Origin: Alphaproteobacteria bacterium
GTDB lineage: Bacteria; Pseudomonadota; Alphaproteobacteria; Rickettsiales; UBA1997
NCBI GenBank assembly: GCA_016869695.1
Contig: VGDN01000007.1
Coordinates: 1-15,127, forward strand
Length of the DNA: 15,127 nucleotides
Direction of reading: 5' to 3'
Within the stretch, counting starts at the first letter, position 1, and every line of letters starts with the position of its first letter. Made by a program: the position numbers and the translations under genes. Positions 1 through 7,545 of this stretch are shown here, one piece after another. A model generated the notes under the pieces. It was not told the origin of the DNA. It made no database searches and was given only the letters and a program-made list of their open reading frames with translations.

Positions 1-692
1 CTCTCGATCTTTTGAAGGGGGTAGGTGTTGGAGTTGTGGTAGCGCTGATCTGTCGCATTAAGAAAACCGACGGTGCAGTTATAACCGAGCAAGAAAGAAG
101 CGCGCTTACACCGACACAATTGGTAGAGTTACTCAAAGAGGGGAACAAAAGGTTTGTTGGTAATCTGAAGGCGAACCGCAATCTGCTGAAGCAAGTAAAT
201 GAGACTTCTGACAAGCAACATCCTTTTGCCTTTGTTTTGAGCTGCATTGATTCGCGCACTTCCGTGGAGCTAATTTTTGATCAAGGGCTTGGCGATATTT
301 TGTCCTGTCGCATTGCGGGTAATGTACTTAATGACGACATTTTGGGCAGCATGGAGTTTGGCTGTAAGGCGATCGGCGTTAAGTTGATCATGGTACTAGG
401 TCACAGCGGTTGCGGGGCAATTTCTGGCGCTTGTGACGACATAAAAATGGGACATCTAACTGACTTACTTAACAAGATTAAGCCAGCGATCAAATCCGAA
501 AAAAGCGTACATAAAAATCGTAACTCGAAAAACCATGAGTTCGTCGAAAAAGTTGCGATGCTAAATGTGAAGGAAGTGATGCACGAGATTCCGCGTCGTA
601 GCGAGATTGTGCGTGAGATGATCAAGAGCGGTAAGTTGGTGCTGGTTGGTGGGATGTACAACGTGGCAACTGGAGAGGTGGAGTTTTACTAG
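1..692 (+). CDS. C-terminal part of a probable SulP transporter-beta-carbonic anhydrase fusion (5' end outside window)
   Basis: Beta-carbonic anhydrases interconvert CO2 and bicarbonate with a zinc held by Cys-His-Cys. Counting from the in-frame TTG at 12, I see Cys78-x-Asp80-Ser-Arg82 and His131-x-x-Cys134, so all three zinc ligands and the Asp-Arg dyad are intact. The frame is open to the left edge, and the first residues (LDLLKGVGVGVVVALICRIKK) form a hydrophobic helix ending in basic residues. This resembles the last membrane helix of SulP transporters rather than the start of a soluble enzyme. SulP proteins with a C-terminal carbonic anhydrase domain are known and are thought to move bicarbonate or other anions. 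I therefore read this as a truncated fusion rather than a 226-residue protein. The enzyme call is near certain; the SulP part rests on about 20 residues. It converges on serS. Confidence 0.85.
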   Translation, partial: LDLLKGVGVGVVVALICRIKKTDGAVITEQERSALTPTQLVELLKEGNKRFVGNLKANRNLLKQVNETSDKQHPFAFVLSCIDSRTSVELIFDQGLGDILSCRIAGNVLNDDILGSMEFGCKAIGVKLIMVLGHSGCGAISGACDDIKMGHLTDLLNKIKPAIKSEKSVHKNRNSKNHEFVEKVAMLNVKEVMHEIPRRSEIVREMIKSGKLVLVGGMYNVATGEVEFY

Positions 693-695
693 TTT

Positions 696-739
696 TGTGC
701 CCAGTGCTCAGTGCTCGGAATTTTTGGGCACTGGGTAAC
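696..739. repeat. Heptanucleotide-armed inverted element (AGTGCTC type), short copy
   Basis: Right after the carbonic anhydrase stop, heptads at 696-702, 703-709 and 710-716 read TGTGCCC, AGTGCTC, AGTGCTC. A nine-base spacer follows, then the complementary GGGCACT at 726-732 and a degenerate GGGTAAC. The best continuous stem is CCCAGTGC (700-707) with GCACTGGG (728-735). It is the same family as the larger element at 9359-9431. It lies between convergent genes and could help end transcription, but no T-run follows immediately. Confidence 0.7.
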
Positions 740-794
740 ACTTCTCCCCATTTTTTACGCGACACCCCACGCGAAGCCTTGATTTTACTGGATC

Positions 795-832
795 CAAAAA
801 ATCGATGAATTGGTGCCCGCGGGCACCAATTC
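795..832 (-). terminator. Probable intrinsic terminator of serS
   Basis: Bases 807-832 form a perfect 26-base palindrome with half-site GAATTGGTGCCCG. In the serS transcript it folds into a strong GC-rich hairpin that begins inside the TGA stop codon. A run of six U (complement of 796-801) follows five bases after the stem. The offset U-run makes it weaker than a textbook terminator, but position and strength fit the end of serS. A protein-binding palindrome is an alternative. Confidence 0.55.
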
Positions 833-2081
833 AAAAAGCAGCGATGATTTTTGTTGGAAAATATTTTTGCAGCGCGGTTGGAACTGACACCGAACCATCT
901 TCATTTTGGTAGTTTTCTAAAATCGCAATCAGGGTGCGACCCACGGCCAGAGCGGAGCCGTTTAAGGTGTGAGCAAAGTGAGTTTTTCCGTCTTTTGTTT
1001 TGTACTTGATGCTGCCGCGTCGCGCTTGGAAGTCGCCGCAGTTAGAGCAGCTTGAGATCTCGCGGTATTTGTTTTGTGAAGGCAGCCACACTTCAACGTC
1101 GTAAGTTTTTTGTGAGCAGAAGCCCATGTCGCCGGTGCAGAGTAGGATCTTGCGAAAAGGCAGTTCGAGGCGGCGTAAGATCTCGCAGGAGATGTTGGTC
1201 ATCCTTTCATGTTCTACGTTGGAAGCTTCAGCTGTTGTAATCGAAACTAGCTCAACTTTTTTGAACTGATGCTGGCGGATCATGCCACGTGTGTCTTTGC
1301 CGGCGGAGCCAGCTTCGCGACGAAAGCATGCGGTGTGGGCGGTGAAGCGTAGCGGTAGCTCTGCTTCGGCTAATATTTTTTTGGCGACGAGATTAACAAG
1401 AGAGACTTCGGAAGTGGGGATTAGCCAGTAACCATCCGCTGTTGAAAATGCTTCCTCAGCAAATTTTGGTAGCTGACCGGAAAAGCGCATGGCGTCAGAT
1501 TTGACGATGTTTGGTGGCGAAACTTCTGTGTAACCATTTTCGAGCGCGACATCGAGCATGAAGTTGGAAAGTGCGCGCTCGAGCTGCGCTAATTTTCCAC
1601 TTAAGGTTGAAAAGCGAGCTCCGGACATCAAGGCAGACTGAGTAAAATCAAGCATCCCAAGCTTCTCACCGATTTCGTCATGAGCTTTTGGCGTAAAAGG
1701 AAATTTTCGTGGCTCGCCAAATTTCGTAATCTCGAGATTGTCATTTTCGTCACGACCTTGTGGTACTGAGGCGTCGGGGATGTTGGGGATGGTGGCGAGG
1801 AGTTCGTCAAGCTCACTGCTAGTTTCGGCACTAGCTAGCTTGGCGTTAACCTCCTTTGACTCTGAAAGTAGAACCGATGCATCTCCACCCGATTTTTTTA
1901 CTAAGGCGATTTCTTGCGCGAGTTTGTTTCTTCTTGCTTGCAACTCCTGCATTTCAAAAATTTTCCGTCGTTTTTCTTCGTCGAGCTTCAGTAGCTCTAC
2001 AGCCTTAAAATCGGCACCACGCGCCTGCATTGCCGCGTCAAATTTTTCCGGATTTTCACGGATGAGTTTAATGTCTAACAT
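831..2081 (-). CDS. serS: Serine--tRNA ligase (seryl-tRNA synthetase)
   Basis: A cytoplasmic class II aminoacyl-tRNA synthetase that charges tRNA-Ser (and tRNA-Sec where present) with serine. The protein is 416 residues, normal for bacterial SerRS. The N-terminal region of about 110 residues is charged and heptad-like (KLDEEKRRKIFEMQELQARR), the coiled-coil arm that reads the long variable arm of tRNA-Ser. The catalytic part shows the TSEVSL serine pocket segment, motif 2 (TACFRREAGSAGKDTRG) and motif 3 (NGSALAVGRTLIAILENYQ). I chose the ATG at 2079-2081 because MLDIKLIRENPEKF is the usual SerRS start. An upstream in-frame start at 2111 would add ten residues encoded by repeat DNA. No clear Shine-Dalgarno sequence is visible. 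It follows the GT2 gene on the same strand after a 104-base repeat-filled gap and may be co-transcribed. Confidence 0.97.
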   Translation of the reverse strand: MLDIKLIRENPEKFDAAMQARGADFKAVELLKLDEEKRRKIFEMQELQARRNKLAQEIALVKKSGGDASVLLSESKEVNAKLASAETSSELDELLATIPNIPDASVPQGRDENDNLEITKFGEPRKFPFTPKAHDEIGEKLGMLDFTQSALMSGARFSTLSGKLAQLERALSNFMLDVALENGYTEVSPPNIVKSDAMRFSGQLPKFAEEAFSTADGYWLIPTSEVSLVNLVAKKILAEAELPLRFTAHTACFRREAGSAGKDTRGMIRQHQFKKVELVSITTAEASNVEHERMTNISCEILRRLELPFRKILLCTGDMGFCSQKTYDVEVWLPSQNKYREISSCSNCGDFQARRGSIKYKTKDGKTHFAHTLNGSALAVGRTLIAILENYQNEDGSVSVPTALQKYFPTKIIAAF

Positions 2082-2085
2082 GAAT

Positions 2086-2106
2086 TTTAGTTGGTAGTTG
2101 GTAGTC
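2086..2106. repeat. Heptanucleotide repeat, one arm only (GGTAGTT/GGTAGTC type)
   Basis: Three tandem heptads read TTTAGTT (2086-2092), GGTAGTT (2093-2099) and GGTAGTC (2100-2106). The unit matches the element between nuoI and nuoJ, but I find no complementary arm nearby. It is probably a decayed or half copy. It lies immediately upstream of the serS start, so it becomes part of the serS leader. Confidence 0.6.
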
Positions 2107-2130
2107 ACCATGAGCCTGTCGAAGTGTGAC
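2104..2130. repeat. REP-like palindrome, copy A (GAGCCTGTCGAAG core)
   Basis: A 27-base imperfect palindrome begins GTCAC and ends GTGAC, around the core GAGCCTGTCGAAG. The core is a widespread intergenic repeat motif in many bacteria, of the REP/RAYT-mobilised kind. It pairs with copy B 22 bases downstream in the opposite orientation, giving a BIME-like arrangement between the GT2 gene and serS. Confidence 0.75.
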
Positions 2131-2152
2131 TAGTGTTGTAGCGTTAACAGGC

Positions 2153-2179
2153 GTCATGCTTCGACAAACTCAGCATGAC
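2153..2179. repeat. REP-like palindrome, copy B (CTTCGACAAACTC core)
   Basis: A 27-base palindrome with GTCATGC and GCATGAC arms around a CTTCGACAAACTC core, in the opposite orientation to copy A. It starts just upstream of serS on the minus strand and ends six bases before the stop codon of the GT2 gene. It could form an RNA hairpin that protects the 3' end of the upstream message, as REP elements do elsewhere. Confidence 0.78.
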
Positions 2180-2185
2180 TTGTCC

Positions 2186-2944
2186 CTAGTAAGTAAATTT
2201 TTTCGACCGCCACAGACTAAGTTTTTGTAGTCTAGAGAGGATGGTAGAAATGATGATTTCGTAGGCGTATTTGCAGCTGTTAACGCGGCAGATTTCATCG
2301 CCGTAATGGGTTGGGATTGCGACCTCACCAATGCGCATTTTCTGGTCGATCATTTGGATTAGGATGTCGGTGTCGAAAGAAAATCCGTTGTTGTTGTGTA
2401 AGAATGGAATTTGCTCCAAAGCCTTAATTCTGTACGCACGAAGACCGGTGTGGTACTCAGAAAGAGTAACGCCAAGGATTAGATTTTGGATTTTGGTTAG
2501 GACGATGTTGCCGATGAATTTGTAGAGCGGCATGCCGCCTTTGAGCGCGGATTTTTTGTTAATCATGCGTGAGCCGAGCATGACATCAAAGCGATCCTCC
2601 AAAAGCGGGGTGGCGATTTGCGGAATCAGTGTTGGTGAGTATTGGCCGTCGCCATGGATCATCACCACGGCATCAAATGCATTTTTGATGACGTAGTTGT
2701 AGCCGAATTTTTGATTGCCGCCGTAACCAAGATTTTTTGGCTGAGTGACGAGTAGAATTTTTTTGTCGGGATTGGCTGTTTTGTAGTGTTCGACTTCATC
2801 GGAGGTTTTGTCTGACGATGAGTCGTCGCTTACTAAAATCTCGTAATCATCAAGCTGGTCGTAAGGGATTAGGTCGAGAACCTGCGATTTGATGTGCTTC
2901 TCGGCATTGTAGGCAACGATGTAGATTAGGAGTTTTTTACTCAT
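2186..2944 (-). CDS. Family 2 glycosyltransferase, dolichol-phosphate mannose synthase-like
   Basis: A probable polyprenyl-phosphate sugar synthase: it would move a sugar from a nucleotide sugar to undecaprenyl phosphate at the cytoplasmic face of the inner membrane. The 252-residue protein opens with a GT-A nucleotide-binding strand (LLIYIVAYNAE) and has SDDSSSDKT at residues 39-47. The metal/donor motif HGDGQY lies at 97-102. The segment GFSFDTDILIQMI, followed by IGEVAIPTHY, is typical of DPM1-like enzymes. There is no C-terminal membrane domain, so a partner may hold it at the membrane. Its start overlaps the stop of the upstream GT39-like gene by eight bases (ATGAGTAA), implying translational coupling and a shared pathway. 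The donor sugar cannot be told from sequence. Confidence 0.9.
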   Translation of the reverse strand: MSKKLLIYIVAYNAEKHIKSQVLDLIPYDQLDDYEILVSDDSSSDKTSDEVEHYKTANPDKKILLVTQPKNLGYGGNQKFGYNYVIKNAFDAVVMIHGDGQYSPTLIPQIATPLLEDRFDVMLGSRMINKKSALKGGMPLYKFIGNIVLTKIQNLILGVTLSEYHTGLRAYRIKALEQIPFLHNNNGFSFDTDILIQMIDQKMRIGEVAIPTHYGDEICRVNSCKYAYEIIISTILSRLQKLSLWRSKKFTY

Positions 2945-4703
2945 CTTCTTCGAATCTTTTTAACACAATATTTTTGTAGAGAGGGCGGTAATCGGTGAAA
3001 TTTTTGCCAAGAATTTCTTCCTCAACAAATTTTGGAGTGAAGGTTAGAAGCAGGATTTCTCGGCCGCAGGCAGCCTTTCCATCTTTGAATGTAAACTTGT
3101 CTAGGACTTGTTTAGAAGTGTGCAATCTCCAGCCAAAATCGTAACTTTCTTTGAACCAATTAAAGCGATCCTGCTCAGATTGTGAAGAAAAAACCGTCAG
3201 TCTGAAGGGATCCTTAATCATTAGGGGATGAAAAATTACTGTCCAAAAATCGCAGGCCATTCCGGAGTCGAAGAAGGTAATGGTTTTTATTTTCTTAAAT
3301 TCGCCGCGCGACTTGAGATGTGCAAATAAATCGTGGAAAAAGAGTTGGTACTCGTGAGTGCTAAAGGTGGTGTTTTTTTCTCGGCCGGGGAAAGCGGTGT
3401 AGTAAAGAGAGATTTGGTCGCTCTCAAATTTAGCTAAATTTTTAGTTAGAATCGTGTCGTGAATGTTGCTGCTGGTAAGGCGCAGATCCCACAGCTTGTG
3501 ACTCGGCGTGACAATGATATTTTCTGGCGGATTTTTCTCGGCGAGCTTTTCCATTAATAATTTCCGGTCTGCTTTGGTTGTGTTAAACTCGAAGCAACCG
3601 ATTTCTTCGGATGTTCTGAAAAAATTATTCTGGCTAAAGCTGATGATTGATGTGACTGTGACCAGTAAGGCTAAAAGCGATTCGTAACAAAAAATTTTAG
3701 GAAGTTTTTCGGCACAGATTTGGGCAAAAGATCCGTAAAGAATTAGTGGCGAAAGGAAGAGGAAAAGGTTGTTGCGGTAGATGATAGAAAATGGGTAGAG
3801 CCGAAAATAATCGGCGAAACTTAGAGCAAAAAATGGGATGAAAATGATGGCGAGCAAAAGCCATTTCTTGCTACACACAAGCTGCGTCATAGCGAAGATG
3901 ATTGTAAGCAAAAATAGCGTAGATCCAATTGCTCTAGGGACTGATCCAAACGGAAAAGCAAAGATGAAATTCAGAGAGTCGAACGGGTAGTTGAGTGGAA
4001 TGATTTGGTAGTAGCCGTAATTTCCAGCGAAGCCGTAGTAATGACTGAGGATGAAGGCGTAACCAAGGGGGATGGCGGCGAGGAAGGCGTGGAGAATGAC
4101 TAAGAGCGTGCAACGCTTTTTATCTTTGATGGCAGAGATGATGAGCCAGCTGCCAAAGATTAGGATTGGGAAAGCAGCGCCATAATGCAGCAGAACTGCC
4201 GCAAGGGCGCAGAGTGTGTAGTAGAGCAGGTGTTTTACTTGAGGATCGTCGCGATATTTTTTTGCGAAAATGGCAAGCCATGTCAGCGTCAACATCAATA
4301 GTGAGTAAGCGCGAATTGTTTGGCTAATGATTACCGGCATTACGCCAAAAGCGCAGATCGCTGCCATCGCTAGCCCAGCCGCTCTGCCGATGTAGTTGCG
4401 GCCGAAGATGTAGGCGGATGGGATCAGTAAAATTCCGGGAGTAATTGAGGTAAAACGCAGCCAAATGTCGTTGTGGCTGATCTGCAGTGCGAAGTGCCAA
4501 AGTAGGAAGGACAAGGGTGGATGCACTTCTTCACGCAGGCAATATTTAATGACATCAAGCCAAGTTGGTTGGCTAGCGACAACCAAATGCCAGGCTTCAT
4601 CTTCGCTCCAGTAGTAGTCGTTAAGACCGTAGAGCCTCAGGAACAAGGCGCCGGCGATGAGGATTGTAAAAGTTAAAAAGGTCGAGAGAGTTTCTTTGTT
4701 CAC
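2937..4703 (-). CDS. GT39-like (ArnT/PMT-type) polyprenyl-phosphate-dependent membrane glycosyltransferase
   Basis: A 588-residue multi-pass membrane protein likely to transfer a sugar from a polyprenyl-phosphate donor to an acceptor on the periplasmic side. The N-terminus has one membrane helix, then the first-loop acidic motif SEDEAWH (Asp35-Glu36) and EVHPPLSFLLWH at about 59-70. Both are hallmarks of GT39/PMT_2 and ArnT-like enzymes. About ten further hydrophobic segments follow to about residue 365. A soluble, probably periplasmic C-terminal region of roughly 200 residues contains no motif I recognise. The start is GTG (4701-4703) without an obvious ribosome binding site. The GT2 enzyme just downstream probably makes its donor. 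The acceptor (lipid A, O-antigen, another glycan or protein) is unknown. Confidence 0.82.
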   Translation of the reverse strand: MNKETLSTFLTFTILIAGALFLRLYGLNDYYWSEDEAWHLVVASQPTWLDVIKYCLREEVHPPLSFLLWHFALQISHNDIWLRFTSITPGILLIPSAYIFGRNYIGRAAGLAMAAICAFGVMPVIISQTIRAYSLLMLTLTWLAIFAKKYRDDPQVKHLLYYTLCALAAVLLHYGAAFPILIFGSWLIISAIKDKKRCTLLVILHAFLAAIPLGYAFILSHYYGFAGNYGYYQIIPLNYPFDSLNFIFAFPFGSVPRAIGSTLFLLTIIFAMTQLVCSKKWLLLAIIFIPFFALSFADYFRLYPFSIIYRNNLFLFLSPLILYGSFAQICAEKLPKIFCYESLLALLVTVTSIISFSQNNFFRTSEEIGCFEFNTTKADRKLLMEKLAEKNPPENIIVTPSHKLWDLRLTSSNIHDTILTKNLAKFESDQISLYYTAFPGREKNTTFSTHEYQLFFHDLFAHLKSRGEFKKIKTITFFDSGMACDFWTVIFHPLMIKDPFRLTVFSSQSEQDRFNWFKESYDFGWRLHTSKQVLDKFTFKDGKAACGREILLLTFTPKFVEEEILGKNFTDYRPLYKNIVLKRFEEDE

Positions 4704-4713
4704 AAATTTTTAT

Positions 4714-4759
4714 GGGGTCAGGCACTCTGGCGCCGCAGGCGTCGACTGTGCCTGATCCC
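4714..4759. repeat. GGTCAGGCAC palindromic repeat between divergent genes
   Basis: Left arm GGGGTCAGGCAC (4714-4725) and right arm GTGCCTGATCCC (4748-4759) are complementary at 11 of 12 positions. Inside is a small second hairpin, CGCC-GCA-GGCG (4731-4741), so the element can form a branched or cruciform structure. The GGTCAGGCAC motif resembles dispersed REP-type palindromes of other bacteria. It fills most of the 65-base gap between the divergent GT39-like gene and dapE, where promoters for both would be expected. Confidence 0.72.
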
Positions 4760-4768
4760 TTCTTTAAC

Positions 4769-5920
4769 ATGAAGCTAGATTCAGTAAAACTTTCGCAGGA
4801 TTTAATCCGCATCGCGTCTTACAGTGGTGTGAATTTGGAGGTGTTAGATTCTTTAGGTACGCACCTAAAAAATCTTGGATTTGATTGTGATTTTTTGGAG
4901 TTTGACGGGTCGAATTCTTACCAAGTTAACAATCTCCATGCAGTTTTAAATCCAAAAAATTGTGCGCGAGCTTTGTATTTTGCTGGTCACACCGACGTGG
5001 TACGTGAGGGCGAAAGGTCTGCCTGGACGCATGATCCATTCGCGGCGGAAATTTTTGACGGAAAGCTTTTTGGTCGCGGTGCTGCTGACATGAAATGCGC
5101 GATTGCCTGCTTTGTTTCTGCCGTTGCTGAGTTCCTTGAAAAAAATCCAAATCCTGATTTTGGCATCGGCTTCCTAATCACTAATGACGAGGAAGCAGAT
5201 GGGGTGAATGGCACAAAGAAAGTTTTGGAATGGATGCAAAAATCCGGCAAAAAAATTTCCCACTGCTTGGTTGGTGAGCCAACAAATCCACAAAGATTTG
5301 GTGAGATGATCAAGGTCGGACGCCGTGGTTCTATTGGCTTCAAGCTTAAGATTACTGGCAAGCAAGGCCATGTCGCTTATCCAGAAAACGCGCTAAATCC
5401 AATCACGATTTTACTTAATCTGCTAAAAATTCTTAAGGATCACAAACTTGATGAAGGTACATCCTTCTTCGATCCAAGTAATCTCGAGATTACTGCAATC
5501 ACCTCGCAAAATCTAGGCGCAAACGTCATCCCCAACGCAGCGGAAGCAGAATTTAACGTGCGTTTCAACGATACACACAGCTCTAAGTCGATCATCGAAT
5601 TGGTTGAGTATGTTTGTAAAAAAACTGTCGGACTCGGTGCAAAATATGAACTCGCTTACAAAACGAGCGGCGAAAGTTTTTTGAGTGATCCAAAATTTTT
5701 AGCGCCGCTTGTTGTTGCATCGGTTGAAAAAGTTACTGGCAAGAAACCGGTTTTAAGCACGAGTGGAGGAACCTCTGATGCTAGATTTATCAAGGATTAC
5801 GCTGAGGTTGTAGAAATTGGTCTCGTCAATAAAACTGCTCATCGCATCGATGAGTTTTCTGAGATTTTGGAAATCGAACAGTTACAGAAAACTTACTTAG
5901 AAATTTTACGGAGCTTCTAA
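4769..5920 (+). CDS. dapE: Succinyl-diaminopimelate desuccinylase
   Basis: A zinc-dependent M20-family hydrolase that converts N-succinyl-L,L-diaminopimelate to L,L-diaminopimelate and succinate in the meso-DAP/lysine pathway, feeding peptidoglycan and lysine synthesis. The protein is 383 residues, the usual length. Visible motifs are HTDVV (His74, Asp76), GRGAADMKC with the bridging Asp107, and TNDEEADG with Glu141-Glu142 as catalytic base and ligand. Also present are VGEPT (Glu170), the dimerisation-domain segment GKQGHVAYPE, STSGGTSDARFI, and NKTAHRIDEF with the last histidine ligand. I chose the ATG at 4769 because MKLDSVKLSQDLIRIASYSG matches family N-termini. An earlier ATG at 4712 lies at the edge of the palindromic repeat and would add 19 repeat-encoded residues. 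No clear Shine-Dalgarno. The stop overlaps the pgpA start (TAATG). Confidence 0.96.
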   Translation: MKLDSVKLSQDLIRIASYSGVNLEVLDSLGTHLKNLGFDCDFLEFDGSNSYQVNNLHAVLNPKNCARALYFAGHTDVVREGERSAWTHDPFAAEIFDGKLFGRGAADMKCAIACFVSAVAEFLEKNPNPDFGIGFLITNDEEADGVNGTKKVLEWMQKSGKKISHCLVGEPTNPQRFGEMIKVGRRGSIGFKLKITGKQGHVAYPENALNPITILLNLLKILKDHKLDEGTSFFDPSNLEITAITSQNLGANVIPNAAEAEFNVRFNDTHSSKSIIELVEYVCKKTVGLGAKYELAYKTSGESFLSDPKFLAPLVVASVEKVTGKKPVLSTSGGTSDARFIKDYAEVVEIGLVNKTAHRIDEFSEILEIEQLQKTYLEILRSF

Positions 5921-6438
5921 TGACAAAACTTCACGAACTACTCCTCACCTTTTTTTACTGCGGAAAATCTCCGGTAGCACCGGGCACTGTTGGCTCTTTT
6001 GCGGCGGTATTTTTTTGGATGTTGATGACTGGTTTGATGGATCTCCAAGATGTGTTTTTGTTGAGCCAAAATATTTTCTGGGGATTTTTTGTGGTGAGTC
6101 TTTTTGCTTATGGTTGTGAGGCTTCTGAGATTTACAGCAAAAAACTTAAACAAATCGATCACCCAACAATTGTGCTTGATGAAGTGGTGGGGCAGGTGCT
6201 GGCCTTGCAGATGAGTTACTCATTCGTGCAAGCGCAGTATTTTACGAGTTACATGCTTTTGGTTTTTCATCCGCTCCTTTGCTTTTTACTCTTCCGTTTT
6301 TTCGACATCAAAAAGCCATGGTTGATTGGCCGTGCCGACAAAAAATTTAAAAATGGCTTCGGCGTGATGTTTGATGACATACTCGCTGGACTCGCTGCTG
6401 GTGTGGTTGTGGCCTTGTTGACAGTGGTGATTCTCTAA
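5920..6438 (+). CDS. pgpA: Phosphatidylglycerophosphatase A
   Basis: An inner-membrane phosphatase that removes the phosphate from phosphatidylglycerophosphate, the last step of phosphatidylglycerol synthesis. The protein is 172 residues, normal for PgpA. Family signatures are [15 protein letters not shown] near residue 15, VLDEVVGQ with Asp87-Glu88, and [12 protein letters not shown] near residue 145 holding an Asp-Asp pair. There are about four hydrophobic segments. Its ATG shares one base with the dapE stop (TAATG), which implies coupled translation. The pairing of dapE and pgpA is probably one of convenience rather than pathway. The next gene, nuoH, begins 38 bases after its stop. Confidence 0.93.
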   Translation: MTKLHELLLTFFYCGKSPVAPGTVGSFAAVFFWMLMTGLMDLQDVFLLSQNIFWGFFVVSLFAYGCEASEIYSKKLKQIDHPTIVLDEVVGQVLALQMSYSFVQAQYFTSYMLLVFHPLLCFLLFRFFDIKKPWLIGRADKKFKNGFGVMFDDILAGLAAGVVVALLTVVIL

Positions 6439-6446
6439 ATAGCTTT
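6418..6446 (+). promoter_or_regulatory. Possible weak promoter upstream of nuoH
   Basis: A perfect TTGACA -35 hexamer lies at 6418-6423, in the last codons of pgpA. The downstream -10 is poor: TAGCTT at a 16-base spacing matches only half of the consensus. It could start a nuo transcript independent of dapE-pgpA, but a chance match is quite possible. Confidence 0.25.
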
Positions 6447-6467
6447 CGCGCTCTTTTTTCCTCCCTT

Positions 6468-6472
6468 AAGGA
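6468..6472 (+). promoter_or_regulatory. Ribosome binding site of nuoH
   Basis: AAGGA stands four bases before the nuoH ATG. It is one of the few recognisable Shine-Dalgarno sequences in the window (the others are before rne and, more distantly, before the internal carbonic anhydrase gene). It supports the start at 6477. Confidence 0.6.
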
Positions 6473-6476
6473 TCTC

Positions 6477-7469
6477 ATGGAACAAATCTTCGAACTTCTT
6501 TTGACAAAAATCCTGCCGACCATTGGTTGGATTTTAGTAATAGTGCTACCTTTGCTTGGCGCGGTCGCGTTTTTGACTTTGTTAGAACGTAAGGTGATCG
6601 CCGCAATGCAGTTGCGCAAAGGTCCAAATGTGGTTGGTCCCTTTGGCTTGCTACAGCCGCTTGCCGATGGTTTGAAGCTGATGCTTAAGGAAGTCATCAT
6701 CCCGACCAATGCCAACAAGGTCTTATTTTTCCTGGCGCCGATCATCACTTTTGTCCTGGCCCTGATTGGTTGGGCAGTGATTCCATTCTCTGAAAAATTC
6801 GTTATCGCCGATCTAAATATTGGGATCATGTATTTGCTCGCCGCCTCGTCCCTCGGGGTTTACGGCATCATCATCGCCGGTTGGGCGAGTAACTCAAAAT
6901 ATGCTTTCCTTGGTGCCATCCGCTCTTCCGCGCAGATGATTTCTTATGAAGTTTCGATCGGTCTTATCATCATCTCTGTTGTTCTTTTAGTTGGCTCAAT
7001 GCGCCTTAACGACATCGTGCTCGCGCAGCGCGAACATTGGTTTGTTTTGCCGATGTTGCCGATGTTCTTCCTCTTCTTTATCTCCGCCTTAGCTGAAACT
7101 AATCGCCATCCTTTCGATCTTCCGGAAGCTGAATCTGAGTTGGTTGCTGGCTACAATGTGGAGTACAGCTCAATGCCATTCTCGATGTTCTTCTTGGGCG
7201 AATATGCCAACATGATCTTGATGTCAGCATCGGCTTCGATCCTTTTCCTTGGTGGCTGGCTGGCTCCCTACGAGTCTCTGTCTTTTATCCCAGCACCACT
7301 TTGGCTAATCGCTAAAATCTTCTTCCTACTTTTTTGCTTCATCTGGGTGCGTGCTACCTTACCGCGCTACCGCTACGACCAACTCATGCGTTTGGGTTGG
7401 AAAGTATTTTTGCCTTTGTCTCTGACTTGGGTTGTCGGCACTGCCGCTTACGTCGTTTACCTAAAGTAA
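6477..7469 (+). CDS. nuoH: NADH-quinone oxidoreductase subunit H
   Basis: A membrane subunit of complex I (ND1 homologue) that joins the hydrophilic arm to the membrane arm and forms much of the quinone-binding cavity. The 330-residue length is typical. Diagnostic segments are [17 protein letters not shown] (residues 36-52), [16 protein letters not shown], and the acidic loop around [20 protein letters not shown], which lines the quinone channel. About eight membrane helices are visible. In most bacteria nuoG precedes nuoH; here pgpA does, so the nuo genes are split. A REP-like pair separates it from nuoI. Confidence 0.97.
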   Translation: MEQIFELLLTKILPTIGWILVIVLPLLGAVAFLTLLERKVIAAMQLRKGPNVVGPFGLLQPLADGLKLMLKEVIIPTNANKVLFFLAPIITFVLALIGWAVIPFSEKFVIADLNIGIMYLLAASSLGVYGIIIAGWASNSKYAFLGAIRSSAQMISYEVSIGLIIISVVLLVGSMRLNDIVLAQREHWFVLPMLPMFFLFFISALAETNRHPFDLPEAESELVAGYNVEYSSMPFSMFFLGEYANMILMSASASILFLGGWLAPYESLSFIPAPLWLIAKIFFLLFCFIWVRATLPRYRYDQLMRLGWKVFLPLSLTWVVGTAAYVVYLK

Positions 7470-7470
7470 T

Positions 7471-7497
7471 GTCACCCTTCGACAGGCTCAGGGTGAC
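7471..7497. repeat. REP-like palindrome, copy C (CTTCGACAGGCTC core)
   Basis: A 27-base palindrome with GTCACC and GGTGAC arms around CTTCGACAGGCTC. It begins two bases after the nuoH stop. It forms an inverted pair with copy D, six bases downstream. The same family occurs as copies A and B near serS. Confidence 0.8.
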
Positions 7498-7503
7498 AGC
7501 ATG

Positions 7504-7530
7504 GTCATGCTGAGCTTGTCGAAGCATGAC
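7504..7530. repeat. REP-like palindrome, copy D (GAGCTTGTCGAAG core)
   Basis: A 27-base palindrome with GTCATGC and GCATGAC arms around a GAGCTTGTCGAAG core, inverted relative to copy C. C and D can each fold alone or pair into one long hairpin covering the nuoH-nuoI gap. The element ends 15 bases before the nuoI ATG. Confidence 0.8.
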
Positions 7531-7545
7531 CTAAGTTACTAACAC

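Noticed and set aside
401..661. Minus-strand ORF of 86 codons inside the first carbonic anhydrase
   Set aside because: It lies antisense to conserved catalytic motifs of a clear enzyme and resembles no family. It is a shadow.
741..800. Possible extra degenerate repeat or tRNA-like remnant after the heptad element
   Set aside because: CGCG and GGATCC motifs recall dispersed repeats, but I could not define arms, and no cloverleaf can be drawn.
622..834. Minus-strand ORF of 70 codons across the carbonic anhydrase end and serS terminator region
   Set aside because: It spans the heptad repeat and the terminator palindrome, with no start context or recognisable product.
4712..4768. Earlier dapE start at 4712
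   Set aside because: The added 19 residues are encoded by the palindromic repeat and are absent from the DapE family pattern.
6347..6829. Minus-strand ORF of 160 codons across pgpA and nuoH
   Set aside because: It is antisense to two well-supported genes with full family motifs.
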